64,000 nucleotides of DNA from Rhizorhabdus phycosphaerae (GTDB lineage: Bacteria; Pseudomonadota; Alphaproteobacteria; Sphingomonadales; Sphingomonadaceae). The notes under the pieces were generated by a model. The model made no database searches. It worked only from the letters and a program-made list of their open reading frames with translations, and was not told the DNA's origin. The position numbers and the translations under genes were made by a program. The stretch spans positions 2,133,501 to 2,197,500 of the forward strand of contig NZ_CP049107.1 of the NCBI RefSeq assembly GCF_011044255.1, read 5' to 3'. This document shows, piece after piece, positions 8,008 through 16,739 of the stretch (position 1 is the stretch's first letter; each line of letters opens with the position of its first letter).

Positions 8008-9267
8008 TCATGCCGGCGGCGCCTCCTGCCAGCGCGGCGCGCGCTGGAAGTCTTCGGCGGTGAACGGCCGGTCGTCGAAGATATAGGGATAATAGAAACG
8101 GCGTAGCCGGTCATAATAGGCGCGGATGCGATCCTCGTAGGCCTGTTGTGCTTCCAGGTCGGTCTGCGCCAGCCGGTGGATGGCCACCTGCGCGCCGACA
8201 GCGGGCAGCACATAGCCGATCCGCCGGGTCCAAAGATCGCGTGCCTTGAGCCCGTCGCGATAGGCAGCGGCCTGATCGGCCACGCTTCGGTCTCCGAGAT
8301 GCTGGAAGGCATGATACCATTTCCAGTGGAAGCCCCCCTCCACCGGCGGAGTATTCCGCCATTCGGGATGATAGCGGAAAAAGGCGTCCATCGTCGCGGC
8401 CTTGGGCTTGTCCCAGCCGGCATGGACGGCCTCGCGCTGGGCAAGCGTCAGTTCCACGCCCTGCCGAACCGGAATCGCTCCGTTGATCGCCAGCAATGCG
8501 AGCCCCGGCGCGACAAGGGTCAGGAACAGCCAGAGCGCAGCAAGCGACGCCGCATTGGCGAGCGAGCGACGACCGGCGCGCGCCACGCCGACGCAGATCA
8601 ACGTCCACACTATCAGATAAAGCGCCGCGACGCCCGCAACCGCGAGCGCGGGAAGGCCGCTTCCTGACAACAGCGCGCCGACCGCGAAAGGCAGGAGCAG
8701 CATCGCGCTCAGCAATCCGCCGCGCAGCAGCACGCGCCGCGCCCACATCCTGCGCGACGACCGGGCCATGACGGTGAGAAACTGGTGCCTTCCCGCCTCC
8801 CGCTCGCCGGAGAAGATGTCGTGGAGCAACAGGATCAGGAACAACGGCGCCAGATAGGCGAGCACGAAAGCCCAGTCGAACCGACCCGGCAGCGCCAGTT
8901 CGGCATTGTAATTCTCGCTTTCGTGAATCTGCCCCTCAAGCGCGAGCGCGCGGATGCGCAGGATATAGGGTGCTATGTCGCGCTGGCCGAGCGCGGCAAA
9001 GGCCAGAGTCGAAGGAGCATCCCAGGTCGGATGGAAGCTGTAATAGGCGGCGTCGCCGGCGTCGCCGCGCTCGGGCACCCAGGCGGCGAGGGCGGCCTCG
9101 TCTTCCGCCTGCTGCGGCTGGATCCGGGCGATCGTTTCCCGCTGTCGGGCGACCTCGCTCAACCCTGCCCAGACGCTGGCACCGGACAGAAGCAGCATCA
9201 GCAGCAAGGTCGGCAGCGCGACCGGCTGGCGCAGAAACAGGCGCAGTTCGTGAAGCCACAGCGACAT
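8008..9267 (-). CDS. ABC transporter permease, DUF3526-type (second permease)
   Basis: A 419-residue membrane protein starting MSLWLHELRLFLRQPVALP. A hydrophobic N-terminal helix is followed by a large extracytoplasmic region, then a cluster of membrane helices (about residues 135-270: LAYLAPLFLILLLHDIFSGERE and later segments) and a soluble tail. This is the ABC-2/DUF3526 layout with the conserved DIFSGERE loop. Its start shares one base with the stop of the preceding permease (TGATG), showing translational coupling in the order ATPase, permease, permease. It probably forms a heteromeric transporter with the two upstream products. Substrate unknown. Confidence 0.8.
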   Translation of the reverse strand: MSLWLHELRLFLRQPVALPTLLLMLLLSGASVWAGLSEVARQRETIARIQPQQAEDEAALAAWVPERGDAGDAAYYSFHPTWDAPSTLAFAALGQRDIAPYILRIRALALEGQIHESENYNAELALPGRFDWAFVLAYLAPLFLILLLHDIFSGEREAGRHQFLTVMARSSRRMWARRVLLRGGLLSAMLLLPFAVGALLSGSGLPALAVAGVAALYLIVWTLICVGVARAGRRSLANAASLAALWLFLTLVAPGLALLAINGAIPVRQGVELTLAQREAVHAGWDKPKAATMDAFFRYHPEWRNTPPVEGGFHWKWYHAFQHLGDRSVADQAAAYRDGLKARDLWTRRIGYVLPAVGAQVAIHRLAQTDLEAQQAYEDRIRAYYDRLRRFYYPYIFDDRPFTAEDFQRAPRWQEAPPA

Positions 9268-10712
9268 CAGAACGCCCTCCCCAGCCGCCGCATCGCGGCG
9301 CGCAACGCCAGTCCGACAAGGAGCGCCCAGACCAACAGCACCGCCGCACTCAGCCCCGCCGCCATCAAGCGTTCGTGCAGGCTCGGTCCGCGATAGGCGA
9401 AGTCGGGAATATCGTGCCAGTGGCGCGGATCGATGCGCACCCGTCGACCAGCTTCGGGGTCGGAGTTCCGACTGCCATCGTCGGCATAGGTCACAGCTTC
9501 GGCCTGCAGCTGGTTGAGTTGCTGGACGATCGCATAGCGATAGGCTTCGGCCTGCTGAAGGAAGCTGCGGTGCGCTTCCAGATCGGTCCCTGCCAGCGCC
9601 ATCGAAAGGCTGCGGAGCGCGATCGTCGGGCTGAGGAGGCCGAAGGCGGCGACGATGTTGCCCTGTTCGCGCTCGCCCTTGAACTGCGCGCGCGCATAGG
9701 CGTCGAACAGGCCCGACGTCAGCCGCTCCCCCTCCATCGCCAGCAGGCCACGATAATTGACCGGCAATAGCTCGACCGTGTCCACGCCATAGCGGCGGAG
9801 AACGTCGGCCTTGAACGCGTTGAAATGGGGATCGTCGGGGTCGTGGCTGTCGCCGATGCGCCGCAGATCGCGGTGAACGGCGATGTCGGTTTCCAGCCGG
9901 GTGGGTGACGGAACCATCGCCAGCGCGACGTCGGGTGCAACACGCGGCACCAGCACGATCGCGAAGGCCCACAGGCTGAGCAGCGCCATCAGAGCCGTGC
10001 GTGCGCTGCGCACCGCACTGGACACCGCGACAATCCCCACCGTCCAAAGCAGCAGATAGCCGGCATAGCCAAACCCGAGCGCAAAAGCGGCAGCGAGAGC
10101 GGCCCCCTCGACCGCGACCAACCACGCTAGCGACAATAGCGCCGGCAGCAGCATTAGGGCGGCAATCGTGCCGAGCGCCAGCAGCTTGCCGGCGACCAGC
10201 GCGCCGGTGGTTGTGCCATGCGCCTTGAGCACCCGCAGCGTCCCCTGTTCGCGTTCGCGCGCGACCGCACCGAAACCGACGAAGATCAGCACGAGCGGCG
10301 CCAGGACCTGCAGCACGAAGGCGGGGGTGAGCGAACCGAAGCGCGCGAGCAGCGACGACTGGCGCACGTCGCCGAAATTGGCGCTGTTCTGCCGATGCCC
10401 CTCCAGGAAGATCGTGCTGCCGGTGAAGGGGTCGACGCCCGGATCGAAGGCTGCCAGCGCCGGCAGCGGGCGGAAGACGAAATGACCATAATGGACCATG
10501 CGGTGCGGGTGCCGGGCCGGCTGGCCGTCGAAGGCGCTGTCTGCCTGCGCCTGAAAACGTGCACGCAGCGCGTCGCTCGCATCGCGATGAGCGACGGAGG
10601 TCAGCGTGGCCACGACCGATAGCAGCAACAGCATGAGCACGGCCAGCTGCGCCACCCGATTGCGCCGCATCAGCCGGCCCTCGTTCCGCGCAATGAGCAG
10701 CACGAGGCTCAT
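9267..10712 (-). CDS. ABC transporter permease, ABC-2/DUF3526-like (first permease)
   Basis: A 481-residue permease. One N-terminal helix (VAQLAVLMLLLLSVVATL) is followed by an extracytoplasmic domain and then helices around residues 130-270, including VLQVLAPLVLIFVGFGAVAREREQG, the loop typical of ABC-2 permeases. A final helix occupies the C-terminus. It overlaps the ATPase gene by an ATGA junction at 10709-10712 and the next permease by one base, so the three subunits are probably made in fixed proportion. The large periplasmic portions and tandem paralogous permeases resemble the Cu-processing NosY/DUF3526 group. The cargo cannot be read from the sequence. Confidence 0.8.
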   Translation of the reverse strand: MSLVLLIARNEGRLMRRNRVAQLAVLMLLLLSVVATLTSVAHRDASDALRARFQAQADSAFDGQPARHPHRMVHYGHFVFRPLPALAAFDPGVDPFTGSTIFLEGHRQNSANFGDVRQSSLLARFGSLTPAFVLQVLAPLVLIFVGFGAVAREREQGTLRVLKAHGTTTGALVAGKLLALGTIAALMLLPALLSLAWLVAVEGAALAAAFALGFGYAGYLLLWTVGIVAVSSAVRSARTALMALLSLWAFAIVLVPRVAPDVALAMVPSPTRLETDIAVHRDLRRIGDSHDPDDPHFNAFKADVLRRYGVDTVELLPVNYRGLLAMEGERLTSGLFDAYARAQFKGEREQGNIVAAFGLLSPTIALRSLSMALAGTDLEAHRSFLQQAEAYRYAIVQQLNQLQAEAVTYADDGSRNSDPEAGRRVRIDPRHWHDIPDFAYRGPSLHERLMAAGLSAAVLLVWALLVGLALRAAMRRLGRAF

Positions 10713-11440
10713 GCAGCGGCTGCCTCGCCATAGCGGTGGTGCAGCGCCATCACGTCGATGCCGTCGGCAGGGCGCACCTCCTCGACGATGTGGCCATCAG
10801 CGAGAAAACCGATCCGGTCGGCGCAGTCTGCCGCGCCCAGCAGGTCGTGCGTGACCATCAGGATCGCGGTACCTCGCCCCCTCAGCCGGCCGATCAGCGC
10901 GTTGAAATCCGCCGTTGCGCGGGGGTCGAGGCCACTGGTCGGTTCGTCGAGGAGCAGCACGGGCACGTCGCGGAGGACGGCCATGGCGATCGCCACTTTC
11001 TGCCGCATCCCCTTGGAGAAGCCAGCGATCCGCCGGTGACGTGCCTCGCCCTGCAGCCCGGCCGCATCGAGCGCGGCGTCCATCTCCGCCAAAGAGGGTT
11101 CGCTGCCTGTAAGCGCCATGAAATAGGCGATATTCTCATGGGCCGAGAGCTGATCGTACAGCGCGACATTTTCCGGCAGATAGGCGATCCGCCGACGCGC
11201 GGCATCGGGCGCCGCGACGGGGTCTATGCCGGCGACGCGCGCCGTCCCCGCTTCGGGCCGCAGGAAGCCGAGCAGCACCGACAGCGTCGTCGACTTACCC
11301 GCGCCATTGCCGCCAAGCAGCGCGTAGATTTCCCCGGCTGCAACCTGAAGCGATAGCCGGGACAAAACCGGGCGGGCGTCCCTGCGCAGAACGATGTCTG
11401 TCAGCAGGATCGGGGCGTCGGAGGAAGGGTCGTCTGTCAT
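10709..11440 (-). CDS. ABC transporter ATP-binding protein
   Basis: A 243-residue stand-alone ATPase with Walker A GGNGAGKST, Q-loop YLPENVALYD, signature-region FSKGMRQKVAIAM, Walker B VLLLDEPTSGLD and H-loop MVTHDL. The FSKGMRQK form is common in ABC-2/Nos-type ATPases. The start at 11440 follows a GGGAGGAAG ribosome-binding site; an in-frame ATG at 11455 is less likely. It energises the two permeases encoded downstream. The 149 bases upstream separate it from a TonB receptor on the same strand and contain a sequence resembling half of a Zur site, so zinc or another metal might be involved, but that is weak inference. Confidence 0.9.
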   Translation of the reverse strand: MTDDPSSDAPILLTDIVLRRDARPVLSRLSLQVAAGEIYALLGGNGAGKSTTLSVLLGFLRPEAGTARVAGIDPVAAPDAARRRIAYLPENVALYDQLSAHENIAYFMALTGSEPSLAEMDAALDAAGLQGEARHRRIAGFSKGMRQKVAIAMAVLRDVPVLLLDEPTSGLDPRATADFNALIGRLRGRGTAILMVTHDLLGAADCADRIGFLADGHIVEEVRPADGIDVMALHHRYGEAAAA

Positions 11441-11474
11441 GACGCTTCCTCCCAACGGCGCCGCCGCTTGTCAA

Positions 11475-11487
11475 TGTAATGTTATAC
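11475..11487 (-). promoter_or_regulatory. Possible half-site of a Zur-type operator
   Basis: TGTAATGTTATAC lies about 36 bases upstream of the ABC ATPase start. It resembles one half of the palindromic zinc-uptake regulator site known in proteobacteria (half-site of the form ATGTTATA). The opposite half is not conserved, so binding is doubtful. Confidence 0.25.
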
Positions 11488-11589
11488 CGCCTCTGAAAAC
11501 TAGACGGTAGCAGATGGAGCGGCCGAGGTCATGCCGGTTGCGCTGCGCTCACGCGCGCACGTCCTGCAGGGCCCCGACCGCTCCAGGGT

Positions 11590-13761
11590 TCAGAACTTCA
11601 CGGTCCCGGTGAGCTTGTAGAAGCGCGGTGCACCCGCATAGGCCGCCGCATAGCGGCCGATCACCGTCTGTGCGTCGAAATACTCCCGGTTGAAGCAGTT
11701 CGAACAGGACAGGGTCAGCTGGTAATTATCGTCTGCGCCCCAGCGATAGCCAACCGAGGCGTTGACCAGCGCGAAATCGCCGCTGCGGTTGCTGTTCACG
11801 GGCACCAGCGGCGCGGTGAAGGCGAGGTTGGCCGGGGTCACCAGATAATGCGCCGTGTAGAAGACGTCGCCGGTGACCAGCAGGCTGCCCGCGCCGAGCG
11901 GCTTGTCCACCGAGAAGCCGGCCTTGCCCTGGAAGGACGGCGCGCGCTGCAGCTTGTCCGCGAGGTTGGCGGGGCGGTTACCCTTGTAGCGCGCGTTGAG
12001 CAGGCCGACATTGGTGAACAGGTCCAGCCATGGCGCGGCGCGGATCGTCAGTTCGCTCTCCAGACCATAGATGCGCGCGTCGGCCAGCTGCGCCGTGAAG
12101 GCGCCATTGACCGTCAGCGTGTTGAAGAGGTTCGAGTAGTTCATGTAGAAGACCGAGCTGTTCCAACGCACCTTGCGGTCGAACAGGCTGACCTTCGTAC
12201 CGGCTTCCCAGCTCTCGACCTCTTCCGGATCGAAGTTGATATATTGATCCACGCGCAGCGCGCGGCCGGTCCAGCCGCCCGAGCGGAAGCCCTTGGTCCA
12301 GGATGCATAAGCGAACAGGTCGTCATTGACGGTCCAGTCGATCCCGATCTTGGGCGTGAACTTGTTGAAGGTACGCTTATTGTCGAAATCCTGGCCGGCG
12401 GCCGCGCGGGTCAGCAGATCGGCGGTGGTGAAGTTGAACAGCGGCCCGGCAAGGTTGCTCGTCTGCGTGACCGTCAGTTCGCGCTTCTCATGTGTATAGC
12501 GACCGGCCGCCACCAGCTTCACATTGTCGAGAACCGCATATTCGAGCTGGCCGAACGCCGCCCAGCTGTTCACGTCGACTTCGAAGACTTTGCGAAAGAT
12601 GCTCGGCGCGGCGGTGGGCGCGCTGCGGGTCGTGTCGGTCACGTCCGCGTCGATATTCTCGTCGAAGTAGAAGAAGCCGGCGGTCAGCTTGAGCGCGTCG
12701 CTCAGCGTCGCGTTGACCTTGATCTCCTCGCTGAACTGCTTGGCGAGCTGCTTCTGGTCGAGGACATAAAGCGGAACAGGCTGATCGGAGAGGTCGAGCA
12801 GCAGGTTCTGCTTGGTCGAGCGCCAGGCCGTGATCGATTCCACCGAGATATCGTCGTTGACGTCCCAGGACAGCTTGCCCGAATGCCCCATGCCGCGCGC
12901 ATAGCCGCTGGCATCGGTGCCCGAAACGACGGTGAACAGGTCGCCCGTCGAGGGCCGGAGCGATCCGGCAATGTCGGAGGCATAACCGCCATTGGTCTTG
13001 TCGCGGCCATAGTCGAACGCATAGTCGAAGGTCAGGCTGTCGGTGAGCAGCGCGCGCACCGCGATGCGGCCACCGGCATAGTCCTGATCGTTGACCTTCT
13101 TGTCGAGCGTGCGGTTGTAGATATAGCCATTGCCCTGCTGGACGAGCAGATTGGCGCGCACGAAGATGCGGTCGCTGAGCGGTACATTGGCGGAGAGCCG
13201 CCCTTCCCAGCGGTCGTAATTGCCATAGGAGCCCGAGAGGGCGAAGGCGGTCTTGGCGTCCGGCGCCTTGGGCACGATCTTGATCGCGCCGCCATTGGTG
13301 TTGCGACCGTAAAGCGTGCCCTGCGGCCCGCGCAGCACCTCGATGCGCTCGACGTCGAACAGCGAGAAATTGTTCACCGCCTGGCGCGAGATATAGACGT
13401 CGTCGACATAGAGGCCGACGCTGGTGTCCGCCGTTGCGAGATTCTCGGTGGTACCGACACCGCGAATGAAGAAGGTCGTCGCGGTGTTCTGCCCGACATT
13501 GTTGTTGCCGGTCAGGTTGGGGGCATTGAACACGATCTGCTTGGTGTCGGTGATCTGCTGCCGTTCGAGCGCGGCGGCATCGATCGCGGTGACCGAAACA
13601 GCGGTACGTTGCAGGCTTTCGGAGCGGCGTTGTGCGGTGACGACGATGTCACCGAGGCCTTCCTCCTGGGGTTGCTGTTCCTGCGCCTGCGCCGCGGACG
13701 CGAGCAGGATGGACGCCGACAGAAAGCCACTCAGCGTGGCGAACCTATGCTTGTTCGTCAT
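11590..13761 (-). CDS. TonB-dependent receptor (no STN domain)
   Basis: A 723-residue outer-membrane receptor with a signal peptide ending ...LLASAAQAQ, a TonB-box-like DIVVTAQRR, a plug with VEVLRGPQGTLYGRNTNGGAI, and a C-terminal 22-strand-type barrel ending YKLTGTVKF. It lacks the N-terminal signalling domain of the receptor at 3610, so it is a transport-only receptor. Its start lies 30 bases after the MFS transporter stop, making it the last gene of a four-gene operon with an amidohydrolase-like protein, an acyl-CoA ligase and that MFS protein. The context implies import of an organic substrate, probably an aromatic or cyclic acid, across the outer membrane rather than iron, but the ligand is inferred only from neighbours. 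Confidence 0.9.
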   Translation of the reverse strand: MTNKHRFATLSGFLSASILLASAAQAQEQQPQEEGLGDIVVTAQRRSESLQRTAVSVTAIDAAALERQQITDTKQIVFNAPNLTGNNNVGQNTATTFFIRGVGTTENLATADTSVGLYVDDVYISRQAVNNFSLFDVERIEVLRGPQGTLYGRNTNGGAIKIVPKAPDAKTAFALSGSYGNYDRWEGRLSANVPLSDRIFVRANLLVQQGNGYIYNRTLDKKVNDQDYAGGRIAVRALLTDSLTFDYAFDYGRDKTNGGYASDIAGSLRPSTGDLFTVVSGTDASGYARGMGHSGKLSWDVNDDISVESITAWRSTKQNLLLDLSDQPVPLYVLDQKQLAKQFSEEIKVNATLSDALKLTAGFFYFDENIDADVTDTTRSAPTAAPSIFRKVFEVDVNSWAAFGQLEYAVLDNVKLVAAGRYTHEKRELTVTQTSNLAGPLFNFTTADLLTRAAAGQDFDNKRTFNKFTPKIGIDWTVNDDLFAYASWTKGFRSGGWTGRALRVDQYINFDPEEVESWEAGTKVSLFDRKVRWNSSVFYMNYSNLFNTLTVNGAFTAQLADARIYGLESELTIRAAPWLDLFTNVGLLNARYKGNRPANLADKLQRAPSFQGKAGFSVDKPLGAGSLLVTGDVFYTAHYLVTPANLAFTAPLVPVNSNRSGDFALVNASVGYRWGADDNYQLTLSCSNCFNREYFDAQTVIGRYAAAYAGAPRFYKLTGTVKF

Positions 13762-13791
13762 GATAGTCCCCTTTTCCCGAAGAATATTTCT

Positions 13792-15126
13792 CTAACCGGC
13801 GGCATCCCGTGCCTGGCTGATGGACGCCAATGAGCGCCGATAGGGTCGTCGTGCAGAGGTGAGCAGCGCGGCCGACAAAAGGCCAGCGAGGCCAATGGTC
13901 AGCGCGAGGCCGAGGCCCACGAAGCGCGGATCGCCGAACAGTTTCTCGGTGAAGAGCGCGACGACGGTCGGGCCCAGGCCGATGCCCGCCAGATTCAGAC
14001 AGAGGAAGTAGATCGCCGTAACCTGGCCGCGCATCCGGTTGGGCGTGATCTCCTGCAGGGCGGCGGCGGCGCAGCCATAGGGCATGGCTCCTCCGACGAC
14101 GAACAGCGCGAACAACAGAAGCGACAGCTGCGGGTCGGCAACGAGCGGCGCGGCGACACCGAAGGGAACGGCGATGCAAGCCGCCCCCACCGTGACGACG
14201 ACATTGGCGTCAGCCATTCCCCGCGCGTACAGGATTGCCGAGAGCCAGGCCCCCACCATGATGCTGGCACTGCCCACGACGAGCAGGATGACACCGAAGA
14301 CCAGCCCGATCTCTGGCGCGGTAAAACCGAAATGGCGGATGAAGAAGGTTGCGATCCAGGCGGTTGCGCCGTTCCACATCAGCCCCGAGGCAGCGAAGCC
14401 GAGGATCAGCAGCGCAAAGCTCGAACGATGCGTGCCCAGATAGGCGAAGAGCTCGCCCACGCTGGGGAAGTCCGCCTTGGCGGGATCGACGCCGCGCCGG
14501 ACCGGCTCGCGCAAGGTCGCCACCAGCAGGCTGACCAGCACACCCGGCGCGCCGACGATCAGGAACACCGTCTGCCAGGATTCGAGATGCCCGACAAAAG
14601 GAAGGTCGATCGGCGGCGCGAGGCCGACCAGCGTGCCACCCGCGATCAGGGCAAGGCCGGCACCAAGGTAGATAGCTCCGGTATAGAAGGACATCGCCTT
14701 GGGCAGCGTCTTGCGGCCGAAATAGTCGGCGATCATCGAATAAGCGGCCGGCGACAGCGCCGCCTCGCCCACGCCCACGCCGACCCGCGCGGCGAACAGC
14801 TGGCCGAAATTGCGCGCGAGCCCGCACAGCGCCGTCATGGCGCTCCACACGAACACGCCGGTCGAGATGATCGTGACGCGGCGGTAGCGGTCGGCCAGCC
14901 GTCCGATCGGCAGCCCGAGCAGCGTGTAGAAGACCGCGAAGGCGAGGCCATGGAGGAGGCTGATCTGGACGTCACTGATCTGCAGCGACGCCTTGATCGG
15001 CTCGACCATCAGAGTGAGTATCTGCCGGTCGACATAGGAGAGGGTGTAGGCGAGGACCAGAACCGAAACGGCATACCAGCCATAACGCTCGTCGGGTGCG
15101 GGGGCGGAGTCGTCGGTCCTCACCAT
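13792..15126 (-). CDS. MFS transporter, spinster-like
   Basis: A 444-residue protein with about twelve membrane helices. Recognisable features are the N-terminal YTLSYVDRQILTLMVEPIK segment and the loop-2/3 MFS signature GRLADRYRRV. Spinster-like carriers of this type are common next to TonB receptors in catabolic operons of sphingomonads and probably move an organic acid across the inner membrane. The gene follows the acyl-CoA ligase by 41 bases and precedes the receptor by 30, so outer- and inner-membrane uptake steps appear to be co-transcribed. Direction and substrate are not shown by the sequence. Confidence 0.88.
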   Translation of the reverse strand: MVRTDDSAPAPDERYGWYAVSVLVLAYTLSYVDRQILTLMVEPIKASLQISDVQISLLHGLAFAVFYTLLGLPIGRLADRYRRVTIISTGVFVWSAMTALCGLARNFGQLFAARVGVGVGEAALSPAAYSMIADYFGRKTLPKAMSFYTGAIYLGAGLALIAGGTLVGLAPPIDLPFVGHLESWQTVFLIVGAPGVLVSLLVATLREPVRRGVDPAKADFPSVGELFAYLGTHRSSFALLILGFAASGLMWNGATAWIATFFIRHFGFTAPEIGLVFGVILLVVGSASIMVGAWLSAILYARGMADANVVVTVGAACIAVPFGVAAPLVADPQLSLLLFALFVVGGAMPYGCAAAALQEITPNRMRGQVTAIYFLCLNLAGIGLGPTVVALFTEKLFGDPRFVGLGLALTIGLAGLLSAALLTSARRPYRRSLASISQARDAAG

Positions 15127-15167
15127 CGTTTATCTCCCCAGGCTCGATGGTTGGCGGGACATCGTCG

Positions 15168-16739
15168 TCAGGCCGCCGAGGCCGGGCGATCGCGCAGCTC
15201 GCGCTTCAGAACCTTGCCGTTCGCGTTGCGCGGCAGCGCTTCGATGATCTCCAGCGCGCGCGGAATCTTATAGGCGGTGAGCCTGCCCGCGCAGAAGTCG
15301 CCGACCTCCTCGGCGGTCAGCGTCATGCCCTCTCGCAAAACGGCGAAGGCCTTGAGCGTTTCGCCCCAGCGCTCGTCAGGCATACCGACCACCGCAACCT
15401 CGATGATCGCGGGATGGCGGACCAGCACCTCCTCGATCTCGCGCGGGTAGATGTTGACCCCGCCCGATATCACCATGTCCTTCTTGCGGTCGACGATATA
15501 GATGAACCCGTCGGCGTCGCGCCGGGCCATGTCGCCCACGGTCACCCAGTCACCCTGGATCGCGGCGGCCGTCTCTTCCTCGCGATGCCAATAGCCGTTG
15601 AAGTGCATCGGCGAGCGGCTGAACAGTTCGCCGACCTCGTCGACGTCGCAAACGCTTCCGTCCTCGCGGCGGATTTCGACCGCGACATGGGGAATCGGCG
15701 TGCCGACGCAGCGCTCCTTCTGGAGCTGCCAGGCCGGGCGCATGTTGCAGACCAGCCCCGCCTCGGTCGACGCGTAGATTTCGTGAAGGATCCCTTCGCC
15801 GAACCAGGGGATGATCTTCTCCTTCATCGCCTGCGGCAGCGGCGCGGCGTTGGAGATGATCGTCTTGATCGGCGGGCGGCGATAGGGATCGGTGACCTCG
15901 GCCGGCAGCTCGAAGATCATCTGAAAATGGGTCGGCACCATGAACACGCCGGTGATGCCGCCATTTTTGAGCCGGTCGAGCGTCTCGATCGGGTTGTAGC
16001 GGTCGAGGATCTCGACCGTCCCCCCACTGGCAAGCGTCGCCGCAGGAAAGCCCAGTCCCCCACCATGGTTCATCGGCGCCATGGCGAGAAAGACGTCGTC
16101 ATAGCCGAAACAGCCGAACTCCGAGCCCGAGATGAGCCCGACCAGCATGCGCGAGCGATGCGACAGCAGCACGCCTTTCGGCTGCCCGGTCGTCCCCGAG
16201 GTGTAGGGAATTGTCCACACGTCCCATTCCTCGATCCGGGGATAGGCATCGGGCCGGCGCGCCGACGCCAGCAGCGCCTCATAATCCGACCCGAGCGCGA
16301 TCAGGCGGACCGACGGATCGAGGCCTGCCTCCCGCGCCAGCCCGATGCTCTGTTCGTCACAGATGACGAGCCGGGCGCGCGAGTCCTCGATCGCGACCTT
16401 GATTTCCGCCGGGGTGAGGCGCGGGTTGATCGTGGCGACGCCGACGCCGGCATCGGGCAGCCCCGCGACCACCTCGAGATATTCGATGCAGTTGCGAGCG
16501 ACGATGGCCGCCGTGTCGCCCTTGCGCAGCCCCAGATCGGCGATGGCCGCATCGCGCAGCGCGTCGCTCCGTCGGACCAGCTCGCCATAGGTGCGGACCT
16601 GGTCGTTATAAAGGACAGCCGGCTTCTCCGGGTTCCGCGCGCAGGCTGCCCGGATCGCATTGCCGAAGGTCATCGGCTGGAATCCGGGCGGCAGGGTCGC
16701 GGGGTTGCCCGGATAGGCGCGGACGCCGGGTCCGGTCAT
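15168..16739 (-). CDS. AMP-forming acyl/aryl-CoA ligase
   Basis: A 523-residue member of the ANL superfamily. The phosphate-binding loop YTSGTTGQPKGVLLSHRS lies near residues 175-195, the ATP-binding YASTEAG near 320, the hinge/A8 motif (GDMARRDADGFIYIVDRKKD) near 400, and the catalytic lysine region NANGKVLKREL near the C-terminus. It activates a carboxylic acid to its CoA thioester for further degradation. Its start overlaps the end of the amidohydrolase-like gene by four bases (ATGA), pointing to consecutive steps. Acid specificity (fatty, aromatic or terpenoid) cannot be decided. Confidence 0.88.
   Translation of the reverse strand: MTGPGVRAYPGNPATLPPGFQPMTFGNAIRAACARNPEKPAVLYNDQVRTYGELVRRSDALRDAAIADLGLRKGDTAAIVARNCIEYLEVVAGLPDAGVGVATINPRLTPAEIKVAIEDSRARLVICDEQSIGLAREAGLDPSVRLIALGSDYEALLASARRPDAYPRIEEWDVWTIPYTSGTTGQPKGVLLSHRSRMLVGLISGSEFGCFGYDDVFLAMAPMNHGGGLGFPAATLASGGTVEILDRYNPIETLDRLKNGGITGVFMVPTHFQMIFELPAEVTDPYRRPPIKTIISNAAPLPQAMKEKIIPWFGEGILHEIYASTEAGLVCNMRPAWQLQKERCVGTPIPHVAVEIRREDGSVCDVDEVGELFSRSPMHFNGYWHREEETAAAIQGDWVTVGDMARRDADGFIYIVDRKKDMVISGGVNIYPREIEEVLVRHPAIIEVAVVGMPDERWGETLKAFAVLREGMTLTAEEVGDFCAGRLTAYKIPRALEIIEALPRNANGKVLKRELRDRPASAA

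Noticed and set aside
8008-10731. A single 907-residue permease formed by reading through both ABC permease genes in one frame
   Set aside because: The N-terminal half of that frame is not membrane-like. The true first permease lies in another frame (9267-10712) and joins the second by a TGATG overlap.
11848-13833. 661-residue ORF antisense to the second TonB receptor
   Set aside because: The minus strand encodes a complete receptor with signal peptide and terminal Phe; the antisense product is Val/Arg/Glu-rich filler.
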